Of a stretch of 64,000 bases of DNA, positions 51,171 through 61,677 are shown piece after piece. Below the pieces are notes generated by a model that was not told the origin of the DNA, did no database searches, and worked only from the letters and a program-made list of their open reading frames with translations. Each line of letters opens with the position of its first letter. Position 1 is the first letter of the stretch. Origin of the DNA: Protaetiibacter larvae (GTDB taxonomy: Bacteria; Actinomycetota; Actinomycetes; Actinomycetales; Microbacteriaceae); the NCBI RefSeq assembly GCF_008365275.1, contig NZ_CP043504.1:744001-808000 (forward strand), given 5' to 3'. A program made the position numbers and the translations under genes.

Positions 51171-51989
51171 GTGACCTCACCGCTCGCCGTGTCGCTGGGC
51201 CTCCCGGGCAGTCTGCCGCTCCACACGATCCGCGAGGCCGCCGTCGCGGCGGAGAGCGCGGGCCTCCACGCACTCTGGCTCAACGACACCCCCGGCGGCG
51301 ACTCGCTCGCCGGGCTCGCGGCGGCGGCCGGCGTCACCACCGGCCTGCAGCTCGCAACGGGGGTGATCCCTCTCGATCGGCTCACGGCATCCGAGATCGC
51401 CGGACGGGTGATCGAGCTCGGCCTGCCGCGGGAGCGGCTCACGCTGGGTGTCGGCTCCGGCGCCGCCCGGCATCCCGTGCCTCTCGTCGCCGCGGGCATC
51501 GTGGAGCTCGAGGCGCTGCTGAACGTGCGGGTGGTGCTCGGCGCGCTGGGTCCGCGGATGCGGCGGCTGGGCGCCGAGCGTGCCCACGGCCTGCTGCTGA
51601 GCTGGCTCACCCCCGAGACGGCGGCCGTGGCACGGGCCGAGGCGACCGCCGCCGCGATCGAGCAGGGCCGGCGCACGGTGCCGCGCGTCGTGCTCTACGC
51701 GCGCACGATCACGGAACCGGCTGCCCGCCCGGCGCTCGAGACGGAGTCGGCGCGGTACGAGAGCTATCCGAGCTACGCCGCGAACTTCGCACGGCTCGGC
51801 CACGGCGCGCTCGCCGCGACGATCGGCGCCGAACCCGGTTCGCTCGCCGACGGCATCACCGCCTACGCGGGTGCCGTCGACGAGCTCGTGCTGCGCGCCA
51901 TCACGGGCGACGACTCGGCCGCAGCCATCCGCCGTTTCGTCGACGCCGTCGAGGAGCTCGGCGCGTTCCTGGGCGGCGTCGACCTCTGA
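51171..51989 (+). CDS. LLM class flavin-dependent oxidoreductase
   Basis: A 272-residue luciferase-like TIM-barrel protein, somewhat shorter than usual (300-350). Recognisable features are AVAAESAGLHALWLNDTPGG at the N-terminus, LATGVIPLDRLTASEIAGRV, and LPRERLTLGVGSGAARHPV at the flavin phosphate site. The cofactor may be FMN or F420; the substrate is unknown. GTG start 7 nt after TAGCGT. Confidence 0.8.
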   Translation: MTSPLAVSLGLPGSLPLHTIREAAVAAESAGLHALWLNDTPGGDSLAGLAAAAGVTTGLQLATGVIPLDRLTASEIAGRVIELGLPRERLTLGVGSGAARHPVPLVAAGIVELEALLNVRVVLGALGPRMRRLGAERAHGLLLSWLTPETAAVARAEATAAAIEQGRRTVPRVVLYARTITEPAARPALETESARYESYPSYAANFARLGHGALAATIGAEPGSLADGITAYAGAVDELVLRAITGDDSAAAIRRFVDAVEELGAFLGGVDL

Positions 51990-52015
51990 CCGCGCGGCGG
52001 CGTTAGGGTTTCCCG

Positions 52016-52522
52016 GTGACCTCCGAGTTCCAGGTGCGGCGTGCGCGCACCTCCGACGTCCGCGGCATCCTCGAGCTGATCGAGCCGTACGTCGAGCGAC
52101 GCATCCTGCTGGGCAAGGAGCGCGTCACCCTCTACGAGGCGCTGCAGGAGTTCCGGGTGGCGGAGGCGGCGGACGGCACCCTCATCGGCTGCGGGGCTCT
52201 GCACGTCATCTGGGAGGACCTCGGCGAGGTGCGCACGCTCGCCGTCGCGGCGCCGTGGCGGCACCGTCGGGTGGGGCACGCGATCCTGGAGCGCCTCGAG
52301 CAGGACGCCCGCGAGCTCGGCCTCAGCCGCCTGTTCTGCCTGACCTTCGAGACGCGCTTCTTCGGCGAACGCGGTTTCGAGCCGATCGGCGAGCGCGTCG
52401 TCGACCCGGAGGTGTACGCGGAGCTGGTGCGGTCTCCCGACGACGGCGTCGCCGAGTTCCTCGACCTGGCTCGCGTCAAGCAGAACACCCTCGGCAACAC
52501 CCGGATGCTCAAACAGCTCTAG
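52016..52522 (+). CDS. Amino-acid N-acetyltransferase (GNAT-type N-acetylglutamate synthase)
   Basis: A 168-residue GNAT enzyme. Starts VTSEFQVRRARTSDVRGILE; the acetyl-CoA loop is APWRHRRVGHAILERLE (R-x2-R-x-G-like). LFCLTFETRFFGERGFEPI is the region seen in ArgA acetyltransferase domains of actinobacterial short NAGS proteins, which make N-acetylglutamate for arginine synthesis. No arginine genes are nearby. GTG start 6 nt after TAGGGT. Confidence 0.82.
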   Translation: MTSEFQVRRARTSDVRGILELIEPYVERRILLGKERVTLYEALQEFRVAEAADGTLIGCGALHVIWEDLGEVRTLAVAAPWRHRRVGHAILERLEQDARELGLSRLFCLTFETRFFGERGFEPIGERVVDPEVYAELVRSPDDGVAEFLDLARVKQNTLGNTRMLKQL

Positions 52523-52596
52523 CTTTCGCAGCTCGCATCCGGCACACGCCGCATCCGTGGCCCGGATCGGGCGCGCGGCAGGCCTAGCCTGACGAC

Positions 52597-53208
52597 ATGT
52601 CGAGCGAGCAGCCCGGACGCCTCCCCGCATCCGTGTATCGACGCCGTCGCGTCGTCGTCGGGCTCGCCGTGCTCGCGGTGATCGTCGTGATCGTGCTGCT
52701 CGTGATCCCGCGGGGCGGCGACGACCCCGACCGGGCGCCGGGCGCCGGCAGCTCGCAGACCCCCTCCGACGACGAGACGACGGACGGCGCCGCCGCCGAT
52801 CCCACCGCGGCATGCGATCCGGCGGTCATCGAGTTGACCCCGGTGATCGACGCGACCGAGTTCCCGGCGGGGCAGAACCCCCTCATCTCCATGGAGATCA
52901 CCAACACCGGCGCCGTGCCCTGCACGATCAACGTCGGCACGGATGCGCAGCGCTACGACATCGTGAGCGGCGCGGATCCGATCTGGAACTCGCAGGACTG
53001 CCAGACCTCCCCCACCCCGCAGGATCAGGTGCTGCAGCCCGGTGTGGCCGTCTCGACGACGCCGTTCCCCTGGGACCGCACCCGGTCGTCCGCAGACACC
53101 TGTTCCGCGGACCGGCCGCAGGTCACCGCGGGGGGCGCGACCTACCGCCTCTCGGTCTCGCTCGGGGATGTGACCTCGGCGAGCGACGTGCCCTTCCTGC
53201 TCTACTGA
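52597..53208 (+). CDS. Membrane-anchored exported protein of unknown function
   Basis: A 203-residue protein. Basic N-terminus, one TM helix (about 22-42), an acidic Ser/Thr/Asp linker (45-72) and an outer beta-rich domain with cysteines in TAACDPAVIE, VPCTINVG, SQDCQTS and DTCSADRP, possibly two disulfides. MEITNTGAVPCTINVG resembles DUF4232-like or Ig-like modules of actinobacterial surface proteins, without a firm match. ATG start 6 nt after TAGCCT. Confidence 0.65.
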   Translation: MSSEQPGRLPASVYRRRRVVVGLAVLAVIVVIVLLVIPRGGDDPDRAPGAGSSQTPSDDETTDGAAADPTAACDPAVIELTPVIDATEFPAGQNPLISMEITNTGAVPCTINVGTDAQRYDIVSGADPIWNSQDCQTSPTPQDQVLQPGVAVSTTPFPWDRTRSSADTCSADRPQVTAGGATYRLSVSLGDVTSASDVPFLLY

Positions 53209-53259
53209 GACGGTTTCGAGACCGGGCGATGCGATAGCGTCGAGCAACCCTGGAGCCCG

Positions 53260-55062
53260 ATGCCCGACACCACCACCGTCGCGGGGCCCGGCGAGCGTCC
53301 CGCCGACCGTCCGCGCCCCACGCGCCTACGGCGCGCCGTCGCGTCGATCGCCGTCGGCGGGCTGGTCGTCGTCGGCACGGCGGGACTCGCGTTCGCGGAT
53401 CTCGCGCCCACGGCTCCCGCGGGCGGGGCGGCGGCCCGGTTCGTGCCGCCTGACGGATACGCCGCGCTCGCGACAGCGGGGGACGGCAGCCGCACGATCC
53501 ACGAGTCGGCGCGCGACACCGGTCCGTCGTTGCTCCTCGAGGAGCCGGCGGGAGCCGTCGCGCACCTGTTCTCGGAGATCCCGTTCGATGTGCTGGGCAG
53601 CGCGCAGCTGTGGCGCGACATGTCGACGCCGCTCGACACCCCCGGCGTCCCGCTCTCGAGCATCTACCTCCTCGACGACTCGGGGGTGTCGCTGCTGACC
53701 GCCACGGGCGCGGAGCTCGGGTTCAGCTACCTGCCGGGGCTCGTCGTGCTGCCCGCGGATGCCGCGCCGGGGGCGAGCTGGACCGGCGAGGGTTCCGCCA
53801 TCCCCGGCGGCGCGATCGGCTACACGACCGCGGGCGAGGTGGCGGCGGGCGACCACGGGTGCCTCGTCACCACGACGGACACGCGCTACCTCGATGCCGC
53901 GACGGGGGAGGAGCTGCTGCAGGTGGTCGACACCGCGACCTGGTGCCCGGGGCGCGGCGTGGTCGCCGACCGGGCCGACTCCGGATCGGGGCCTATCACG
54001 GTCGAGAGCCGACCGCTCCCCGACGTCGACACGGGACTCGGCGGCGACGTCGACCCCGAACCTGTCCCGCTCGAGCTCGCCGACGCGGCCGACTGGACCG
54101 TGCGTCCGCTCGCCTTCCAGCGTTCCGACCCGGCGTTCGGCGACTCGCCGCGGGGCACGCCGTTCGAAGGCATCGGCGCGACCACGGCGGACGGCAGCCT
54201 CGTGCTCGCCGCCACCGGGCGACTGACCGCCTTCCGCGTCGACGGCGCGACGGCGACCCAGGCGTGGGGTGCCGCGCCGGGTGGCGACGTGCTCCAGGTC
54301 GCCGCCCTCGGCGAGCTCGTGCTGGTCTCGACGAGCGAACGCCGGCTCGTCGCCTACGACCAACGCGGCGTGCGCCTGTGGAATCAGCGGTTCCCGGATG
54401 TCGTGCTCGCACGCCCCGAGGCGGTCGGCGCCGATCTCGTCGCGGTGAGCCTCGACGGCACGCTGCGCCGCATCGATGCCGCGACGGGCGAGACGGTCTG
54501 GTCGATCGCCCTGCGCACCGACGTGGCGCAGGCCCCCGCGGTCGTCGGCGGCACGGTCGTGGTCGTGGATCGCGGTTCGACGGTGATCGCGCGCTCGCTC
54601 GAGGACGGCTCGGCGGTGTGGCGGACCGAGCTCGAGGGTGCGTCGCGGGTCGCCGCGGGCGAGGGGATCCTCGCGGCGCAGGGCACGACGACCGACGTCT
54701 GGCGACTCGACCCCGCCGACGGGGCCATCATCTGGCATGGCGAACGACCCGGCGCCGCGCGGCTGCTCCTCGTGACCGCCGAGCTCGTGGTGGCCCAGAG
54801 CGACGAGGGCACCACCGCGTTCGCCACCGGCTCGGGTGCGCGACGCTGGACCGACGCGGCGGCCGGCGGCCTCGCCGGCGACGGCACGCGCATCCTGCTC
54901 ACCGACGCGCAGGGGCTCCGGGTGAGGGATGCCGCGGGCGAGCTCGAGGCGCAGCTCGAGGTGCCGGTCGCGGGCGCGGGCACCACGAGGTTCCACCTGC
55001 CGTGGGGCGACGCGGTGCGCGTCATCAACAGCGACGGCACCGGATGGCTGGTGGCGCCATGA
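53260..55062 (+). CDS. Exported PQQ-like beta-propeller repeat protein
   Basis: A 600-residue protein. One N-terminal hydrophobic helix (about 26-47) acts as signal or anchor. A first domain (50-270) is unassigned. Residues about 300-590 form PQQ/WD-like blades (GRLTAFRVDGATATQAWG; RRIDAATGETVWSIALRTD; ARSLEDGSAVWRTELEG; TGSGARRWTDAAAG). Such propellers usually serve as scaffolds. The stop overlaps the start of the next gene (ATGA), so it is translationally coupled with a large membrane protein. GGAG precedes the ATG. Confidence 0.8.
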   Translation: MPDTTTVAGPGERPADRPRPTRLRRAVASIAVGGLVVVGTAGLAFADLAPTAPAGGAAARFVPPDGYAALATAGDGSRTIHESARDTGPSLLLEEPAGAVAHLFSEIPFDVLGSAQLWRDMSTPLDTPGVPLSSIYLLDDSGVSLLTATGAELGFSYLPGLVVLPADAAPGASWTGEGSAIPGGAIGYTTAGEVAAGDHGCLVTTTDTRYLDAATGEELLQVVDTATWCPGRGVVADRADSGSGPITVESRPLPDVDTGLGGDVDPEPVPLELADAADWTVRPLAFQRSDPAFGDSPRGTPFEGIGATTADGSLVLAATGRLTAFRVDGATATQAWGAAPGGDVLQVAALGELVLVSTSERRLVAYDQRGVRLWNQRFPDVVLARPEAVGADLVAVSLDGTLRRIDAATGETVWSIALRTDVAQAPAVVGGTVVVVDRGSTVIARSLEDGSAVWRTELEGASRVAAGEGILAAQGTTTDVWRLDPADGAIIWHGERPGAARLLLVTAELVVAQSDEGTTAFATGSGARRWTDAAAGGLAGDGTRILLTDAQGLRVRDAAGELEAQLEVPVAGAGTTRFHLPWGDAVRVINSDGTGWLVAP

Positions 55063-56870
55063 GGGCGGTGATCCGGACCGGGTGGCGCGTCGTCGTCGAG
55101 TTCGTGCAGCACGTGGTGATCGACCAGGTGCGGGACGGACGGCTGCGCGACCTCGGCTGGCCGCTGGGCCTGCGCCCGGTGGTCACCGTGGGCGTGGTGG
55201 GCTACGTCGTCGCAGCGTTGCTCGTGCTGCTCTCCGGCCCCCTGCGGGAGTGGATCCCGCTCGCCTCGCAGTCGGGTGCCGTCATCTTCACCCTGCCCCG
55301 GGCGATCGTCTGGTTGCTGCTCGCCCTGACCGCGCTGTCGATGACGCTCGCGGCCTGCGGTGCGCTGCACGCCCGCGCCTGGTTCCGATGGCTCACGGTC
55401 GGTCTCGTCATCGTCGTGCTGCTGTTCACGACCCTGCCCGACCAGCACGAGCTCCCCCTCTCGCGCATCGTCACGATCCTGGCGTCGGTGGGGCTCATCG
55501 TGTTCGTCGCCATCCGCGGTGGACGGGGCTTCCGGTGGTGGGAGTTCGCCGTCGTCGGCGCGCTCGTGTGGGGTCCGCTCGTCGTGACGGCGGGGGTGCT
55601 CACCGCCATCAACCGGCCGTTCGGCTTCGACTTCCTGCCCATCCTGTTGAGCCTCATGCTGTCGAGCCTCGGCCAGCTCGCGGTGCCGGCGGCGATCGCC
55701 GCCGGCGCGGCGGTCGCGAACGTCACGACCTCGGCGGCGGTCTGGGCGGGCACGGTGGTGCGTCGGGTGGTCGGCGTGCGCGCGGTCGTCGTGCTGCTCG
55801 TGCTCGCGGTGATCTGGCGCGGCATCGACGTGGGGGTCGGGATCGGCGCCATCCTGGCGGAGGACGCCCGGGTGCGTGCGGTGCTGGGCGGCGGCATCCT
55901 GCTGGCGCTCATCGCGGTGTCCTGGTTCGCGCTCGCCCGGATGCGCGCGGGTCGCGGCGCCCCGAACGCCGTCGAGATGATCGACGGGATCGACGCCCTC
56001 GCCCTCGCCGTGGCGGCCTTCACCACGACGAGCGTGCTCGCGACGCCGGTGATCCTCGTCGGCAACGTGGCTGTCGGCTTCGGGGCGCCGCAGGGGGTCG
56101 CGGATGTGCTGCTCGCGGTCGCGGAGTTCCTTGCGGACACGGCGGTCGTCTTCGGAGTGCGCCTCGCGGGCGGCGTGGTGCTGCTGGCGCTGGCGGTCGT
56201 GCAGGCGCGCCGCGGGCGGCGCACCACCCCCGAGCTCATGGCGGCGGTCGGCATCGCGTCGGTGCTCATCGCCGCGACGGTGCTTTTCGAGTTCCCGCTG
56301 CTGTGGTCGCCGGAGGGACTCGAGCTGTGGGGTGCGGTGCTCGCCGTCGGCGTGCTGCTCGTGGCGATCATCCGCCGGCGGGTGAGCCCGGCGCGCGCGA
56401 CCGCGGTGCTCGTGGCGTTGCTGCTCTCGGCGCTCTTCGCCTACCGCGACATCGTGACCGACCCGATCGCGTTCCTGCTCGGCTTCGCGGGAGGCGCGGT
56501 CGTGCTGTTCGGCTTCGTGTGGTCGTTCCTCACCGGCTACAAGATCGCGAACCAGGATTCCCGTGCCTACCCGCGCCCGGCCCGCGTGCAGCTCGCGCTC
56601 GCGAACGCCGTGTTCAGCATCACGGTGCTCGCCTTCCTGGCCCTCGCCCGCGACCCGGATGCGGCGGTGGCCCTCGGCGATCTGGCGGCGTTCGGCGGGC
56701 AGTCGTTCGGCGACCCGCTCGTCGCGGCGGTGCTGCTGCTCGCGCTGTGGGCGGCCCTGCGGAACCGGGAGCTCGATGAGGAGTCCCCGCCCGCGGAGCG
56801 GCCCGGAGAGGACGTGGCGTCGCCGGAGGCCGAAGCTCAGAACGCGGGGACGTCGACCGTTTCGCGCTGA
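55059..56870 (+). CDS. Large polytopic membrane protein of unknown function
   Basis: A 603-residue protein with roughly 14 predicted membrane helices spread from residue 40 to 580, separated by short loops and without a recognisable transporter motif. The N-terminal 30 residues (MRAVIRTGWRVVVEFVQHVV) look amphipathic. A cytosolic acidic tail (EESPPAERPGEDVAS) ends it. It is coupled by an ATGA overlap to the PQQ-like protein, which suggests a complex. Its 3' end overlaps radA antisense by 34 bp. No family is recognised. Confidence 0.7.
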   Translation: MRAVIRTGWRVVVEFVQHVVIDQVRDGRLRDLGWPLGLRPVVTVGVVGYVVAALLVLLSGPLREWIPLASQSGAVIFTLPRAIVWLLLALTALSMTLAACGALHARAWFRWLTVGLVIVVLLFTTLPDQHELPLSRIVTILASVGLIVFVAIRGGRGFRWWEFAVVGALVWGPLVVTAGVLTAINRPFGFDFLPILLSLMLSSLGQLAVPAAIAAGAAVANVTTSAAVWAGTVVRRVVGVRAVVVLLVLAVIWRGIDVGVGIGAILAEDARVRAVLGGGILLALIAVSWFALARMRAGRGAPNAVEMIDGIDALALAVAAFTTTSVLATPVILVGNVAVGFGAPQGVADVLLAVAEFLADTAVVFGVRLAGGVVLLALAVVQARRGRRTTPELMAAVGIASVLIAATVLFEFPLLWSPEGLELWGAVLAVGVLLVAIIRRRVSPARATAVLVALLLSALFAYRDIVTDPIAFLLGFAGGAVVLFGFVWSFLTGYKIANQDSRAYPRPARVQLALANAVFSITVLAFLALARDPDAAVALGDLAAFGGQSFGDPLVAAVLLLALWAALRNRELDEESPPAERPGEDVASPEAEAQNAGTSTVSR

Positions 56871-58186
56871 GCGCCCGAGAAGGCGAGGGTCTCGGCCGTC
56901 CGCAGGGTGCCCGCGCCGTCGTCGACGATGCGACGGTAGCCGAGGCGCGCGCCTTCGGCGGTGCGCTGACGGGCGCCGGGGACCGGCCGCACCTCGCCCG
57001 CGAGACTGATCTCGCCGATCGCGGCGAGATCGCGCGGCAGGGCGAGGTCTTTCGCGGCGGAGGCGATCGCGAGCGCGATGGCCAGGTCGGCACCGGGTTC
57101 GGCCAGGCGGATGCCGCCCACCGTCGACACATAGACGTCCGAGGTGCTGAGCTTGATGCCGCAACGCTTCTCGAGCACCGCGATGAGCATGGCGACGCGT
57201 GAGGCATCCACCCCGCTCACCACGCGGCGCGGGTTGGGCGCCTGGGTGCCCACGACGAGCGCCTGCACCTCGACCGGCAGCGCCCGGCGCCCCTCGATCG
57301 TGACCGTCACACAGGTGCCCGGCACCGGGGTGGTCGCGCGGGAGAGGAACAGGCCGGACGGGTCGGGCACCTCGGCGATGCCGTCGCCCGTCATCTCGAA
57401 GCAGCCCGCCTCGTCGGTGGGGCCGAAGCGGTTCTTGAGCGCCCGAACGAAGCGCAGCGCCGTCTGGCGGTCGCCGTCGAAGCTCAGCACGACATCCACG
57501 AGGTGTTCGAGCAGCCGGGGGCCCGCGATCGAGCCGTCCTTCGTGACATGGCCGACGAGCAGCAGCGGCAGGGCGCGCTCCTTCGCCACCCGGATGAGCG
57601 TGCCCGCCACCTCGCGCACCTGCGCGGGCTGGCCGGCCGCGCCATCCGAGAGGGCCGATGACACCGTCTGCACCGAGTCGACGATGAGCAGCTGCGGGCG
57701 GACGGCGTCGATCTGCCCGAGCACGGTCGCGAGGTCGGTCTCTGCGGCGAGGTAGAGCTCGTCGTCGAGGGCGCCGGTTCGTTCGGCGCGCAAGCGCACC
57801 TGGCTGGCCGACTCCTCGGCCGACACGTACAGCACGCGGATGCCGCGGCGGGCGGCGCGGGCCGCCACCTCGAGCAGCAGGGTCGACTTGCCGACGCCGG
57901 GCTCGCCCGAGAGCAGCACGGTGGCGCCGGGCACGAGCCCGCCGCCGAGCACGCGGTCGAACTCGCCGATGCCCGTGGGGCGGTGGGCGGCCTCATCCGC
58001 CTGGTGCGCCGTGATGGGGCGGGCAGCGCGCGACTCGGGAACCGCTGCCGGGGCGACCGTGGCGGTGGGGGCGCCGCGCTCGACGATCGATCCCCAGGCC
58101 TGGCACTCGGGGCAGCGGCCGAACCACTTGGCTCCCGTCCAGCCGCACTCCGAACACGCGAATCCGGGGGCGACGGGACGAGCCAT
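56837..58186 (-). CDS. radA: DNA repair protein RadA
   Basis: A 449-residue branch-migration ATPase. N-terminal zinc finger CSECGWTGAKWFGRCPEC (C-x2-C...C-x2-C), RecA-like core with Walker A SGEPGVGKSTLLLEVA near residue 95, the RadA-specific KNRFGPTDE motif, and a C-terminal Lon-like domain (GGIRLAEPGADLAIALAIAS). Length is normal. ATG 6 nt after TAGGCT on the minus strand. Processes recombination intermediates. Confidence 0.97.
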   Translation of the reverse strand: MARPVAPGFACSECGWTGAKWFGRCPECQAWGSIVERGAPTATVAPAAVPESRAARPITAHQADEAAHRPTGIGEFDRVLGGGLVPGATVLLSGEPGVGKSTLLLEVAARAARRGIRVLYVSAEESASQVRLRAERTGALDDELYLAAETDLATVLGQIDAVRPQLLIVDSVQTVSSALSDGAAGQPAQVREVAGTLIRVAKERALPLLLVGHVTKDGSIAGPRLLEHLVDVVLSFDGDRQTALRFVRALKNRFGPTDEAGCFEMTGDGIAEVPDPSGLFLSRATTPVPGTCVTVTIEGRRALPVEVQALVVGTQAPNPRRVVSGVDASRVAMLIAVLEKRCGIKLSTSDVYVSTVGGIRLAEPGADLAIALAIASAAKDLALPRDLAAIGEISLAGEVRPVPGARQRTAEGARLGYRRIVDDGAGTLRTAETLAFSGAQRETVDVPAF

Positions 58187-58250
58187 GCCGCCAGCCTAGG
58201 CGCGGCCTGCGACACCCCCGCCGCTCCCGTGCCGCGTCGGCGGCACCCCC

Positions 58251-58355
58251 GCTGATCTCGGGTCCCGCGGGGCGGCACCCCCCGCTGATCTCGAGTCTCG
58301 CGGTGCGGCACCCCCCGCTGATCGAGTGCCGCGCGCAGCGCGGTGTATCGAGATC
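58251..58355. repeat. 33-bp tandem array ending in a TGATCGAG...TCGAGATC unit
   Basis: GCTGATC recurs at 58251, 58284 and 58317, an exact 33-bp period. The two internal units carry TCTCGGGTCCCGC and TCTCGAGTCTCGC; the last unit (58318-58355) is identical to the single element at 4307-4344. The period and terminal unit match the array at 5782-5883. Confidence 0.8.
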
Positions 58356-58381
58356 CCACCCCCGAGTGGCAGACTCGCGGC

Positions 58382-58681
58382 ATGTCGTTCCAGGCGTACC
58401 TCGACGCGGTCGAGGCCAAGACCGGGCTCACGCCCCGCCAGCTCGTCGACCTCGCGAAGGAGCGCGGTTTCGACGCGCCGGGCGTGAAGGCGGGCGTCAT
58501 CGTGCAGTGGCTCGCCGACGACTACGGCCTCGGCCGGGGGCACGCGATGGCGATGGTGCACGTGATCCAGAAGGGCCCGGAGATCTCCGCCAAGCACGTC
58601 GGGACCGGCGGTTCGCACAGCGACGCCTCGACGACGTTGTGGCTCGACGGCAAGGCGACGAACCCCGCCGGCAGCCGCTGA
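58382..58681 (+). CDS. DUF4287 domain-containing protein
   Basis: A 99-residue protein starting MSFQAYLDAVEAKTGLTPRQ, followed by KERGFDAPGVKAGVIVQWLADDYGLGRGHAMA. This is the DUF4287 domain of small bacterial proteins with unknown function. The C-terminal 25 residues are Gly/Ser-rich. CAGACT, 6 nt before the ATG, is the likely -10. Confidence 0.85.
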   Translation: MSFQAYLDAVEAKTGLTPRQLVDLAKERGFDAPGVKAGVIVQWLADDYGLGRGHAMAMVHVIQKGPEISAKHVGTGGSHSDASTTLWLDGKATNPAGSR

Positions 58682-58687
58682 GCGGGA

Positions 58688-59812
58688 TCAGCCGCGCTCG
58701 AGCAGCACCATCACCTCGTAGTGCTCCGTCTGCGGGAACATGTCGAACACCCGCACCCGCCGCGCGCGGTAGGAGGGCAGCGCGGCCAGATCCCGTGCGA
58801 GGCTGACCGCGTTGCAGCTCGAGTACACGATCGCCCGCGCGCCGGATGCCTCGAGGGTGCCCGCGAGCTCCGTCCCGAGCCCGCGCCGCGGCGGGTTGAC
58901 GATCACGAGCTCGGGCGCTTCCGCGCCGGCCGCCTCGATCGCGGTGGCATCCCCGACGCGGAACGCGACGTCGGCGAGCCCCGCCTCGGCCGCGCTCGCC
59001 CGCGCACTGGCGACGGCGGGCGCGCTCACCTCGACGCCGAGCACCCGGCGCCCGGGCGCCGCGATGTGCAGCGCGAAGCCGCCGACCCCGCAGTACAGGT
59101 CCCACGCCGACGCCGGCTGGAGCTCGTCCACCCACGCGCGCGCCTGCCGGTAGAGCGCGGCGGCGATGCCCGTGTTGGTCTGGAAGAAGCTGCCGGGCCG
59201 CAGGTGCAGCACGACGTCGTCGAGGCGCATCGCGAGGGTCTCGTCGGCCGTGAGCGGCACCTCCACCTCGCCCTCGAGCAGGGCCGCGTGCTCGGGCAGC
59301 AGGTTCGCCGAGACGACCGCGAGCTGCGGAAGCGCGTCGAGCAGCCCCGGCAGGTGCTTGCGGATGCGGGCGAGGCTCTCGGTGGATCGCAGCACGAGCC
59401 GCAGCATGAGGCGGCCATCGGGGGACTCGGTGAGCAGCACGTGCTTGAGTTCGCCGCGCCGCGTCGGCACGTCGTAGGGCACCAGGCGCGCGCGGGTGAT
59501 GAAGGCGGTGATCGCGGGGAAGGCGGCGCCCAGTCCCGGCGCGAGCACCCCGCATGCCTGCAGGTCGACGCCGTGGCGGGCGGCGTCGAGGATCCCGAGG
59601 GTCGGCGCGTCGACGGTGCCGCCGACGACCATCTTCGCCTTGTTGCGGAACGCCTCGGGGGCGCTCGCGACCGGCGGCAGCCACACGGCATCCGCCCACG
59701 GGGCGAGCAGTTCTTCGGCGTGCGCGACCTTGCGCGCGAGCTGTTCGCTGTACTCGACGCCCATGAGCGTGCACGAGCGGCACACGCCCGCCTCGAAGTA
59801 CCCGCACCGCAC
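58688..59812 (-). CDS. rlmC: 23S rRNA (uracil(747)-C5)-methyltransferase RlmC
   Basis: A 374-residue class I SAM-dependent methyltransferase of the RumA/TrmA group. The N-terminal cysteines (RCGYFEAGVCRSCTLM) provide an iron-sulfur cluster. The SAM site includes DLYCGVGGFALHIA. NPPRRGLG and the catalytic YSSCNAVSLARDL are intact, and there is no N-terminal TRAM domain, as in RlmC rather than RlmD. GTG start 6 nt after TAGGGT. Target assignment within the family is by similarity of layout. Confidence 0.85.
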   Translation of the reverse strand: MRCGYFEAGVCRSCTLMGVEYSEQLARKVAHAEELLAPWADAVWLPPVASAPEAFRNKAKMVVGGTVDAPTLGILDAARHGVDLQACGVLAPGLGAAFPAITAFITRARLVPYDVPTRRGELKHVLLTESPDGRLMLRLVLRSTESLARIRKHLPGLLDALPQLAVVSANLLPEHAALLEGEVEVPLTADETLAMRLDDVVLHLRPGSFFQTNTGIAAALYRQARAWVDELQPASAWDLYCGVGGFALHIAAPGRRVLGVEVSAPAVASARASAAEAGLADVAFRVGDATAIEAAGAEAPELVIVNPPRRGLGTELAGTLEASGARAIVYSSCNAVSLARDLAALPSYRARRVRVFDMFPQTEHYEVMVLLERG

Positions 59813-59836
59813 CCGGTCACCCTACGCCGCATCCTG

Positions 59837-59925
59837 TGCCAGAAATGCAGGAGACTCGGCTGCTCGGCGACGGCGAGCTGCGGATGGGCGGGGTCGCCTC
59901 ATCCGGTTCTCCTGCATTTCTGGCA
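59837..59925. repeat. AAATGCAGGAG palindromic element, copy 3
   Basis: Perfect 18-bp arms TGCCAGAAATGCAGGAGA (59837-59854) and inverse (59908-59925) around 53 bp. It lies just upstream of rlmC (start 59812) and downstream of the xylanase gene, so it could terminate the latter. Confidence 0.9.
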
Positions 59926-60002
59926 GAGGTGGAGGCTGGACGGACGCCGGGGTGGACGCAGAAGTGGGGCGCCGGCTCGCGCCGACGCCCCACCCCGCGA
60001 AC

Positions 60003-61511
<1,509 letters not shown>

Positions 61512-61581
61512 TCACGCGTTCGGGGGGTACCCCTGTAGCCGACAGTCTGCCGCGGTCGGCGAAACACGTCAAGGGTGAGCC

Positions 61582-61592
61582 CGAAACTTTCG
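61582..61592. promoter_or_regulatory. Second CGAAACTTTCG operator candidate
   Basis: Exact repeat of the core at 61383-61393, followed directly by the palindrome CGATCGCGATCG (61591-61602). It lies between the divergent xylanase and DoxX genes and could serve either. Confidence 0.5.
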
Positions 61593-61677
61593 ATCGCGAT
61601 CGTCATGCCAGCGAAGACCGCCCCCCATCGCGCAGGATGGATCCCACCGACCACCACCGACCGCCGTCAGGAGCCCC

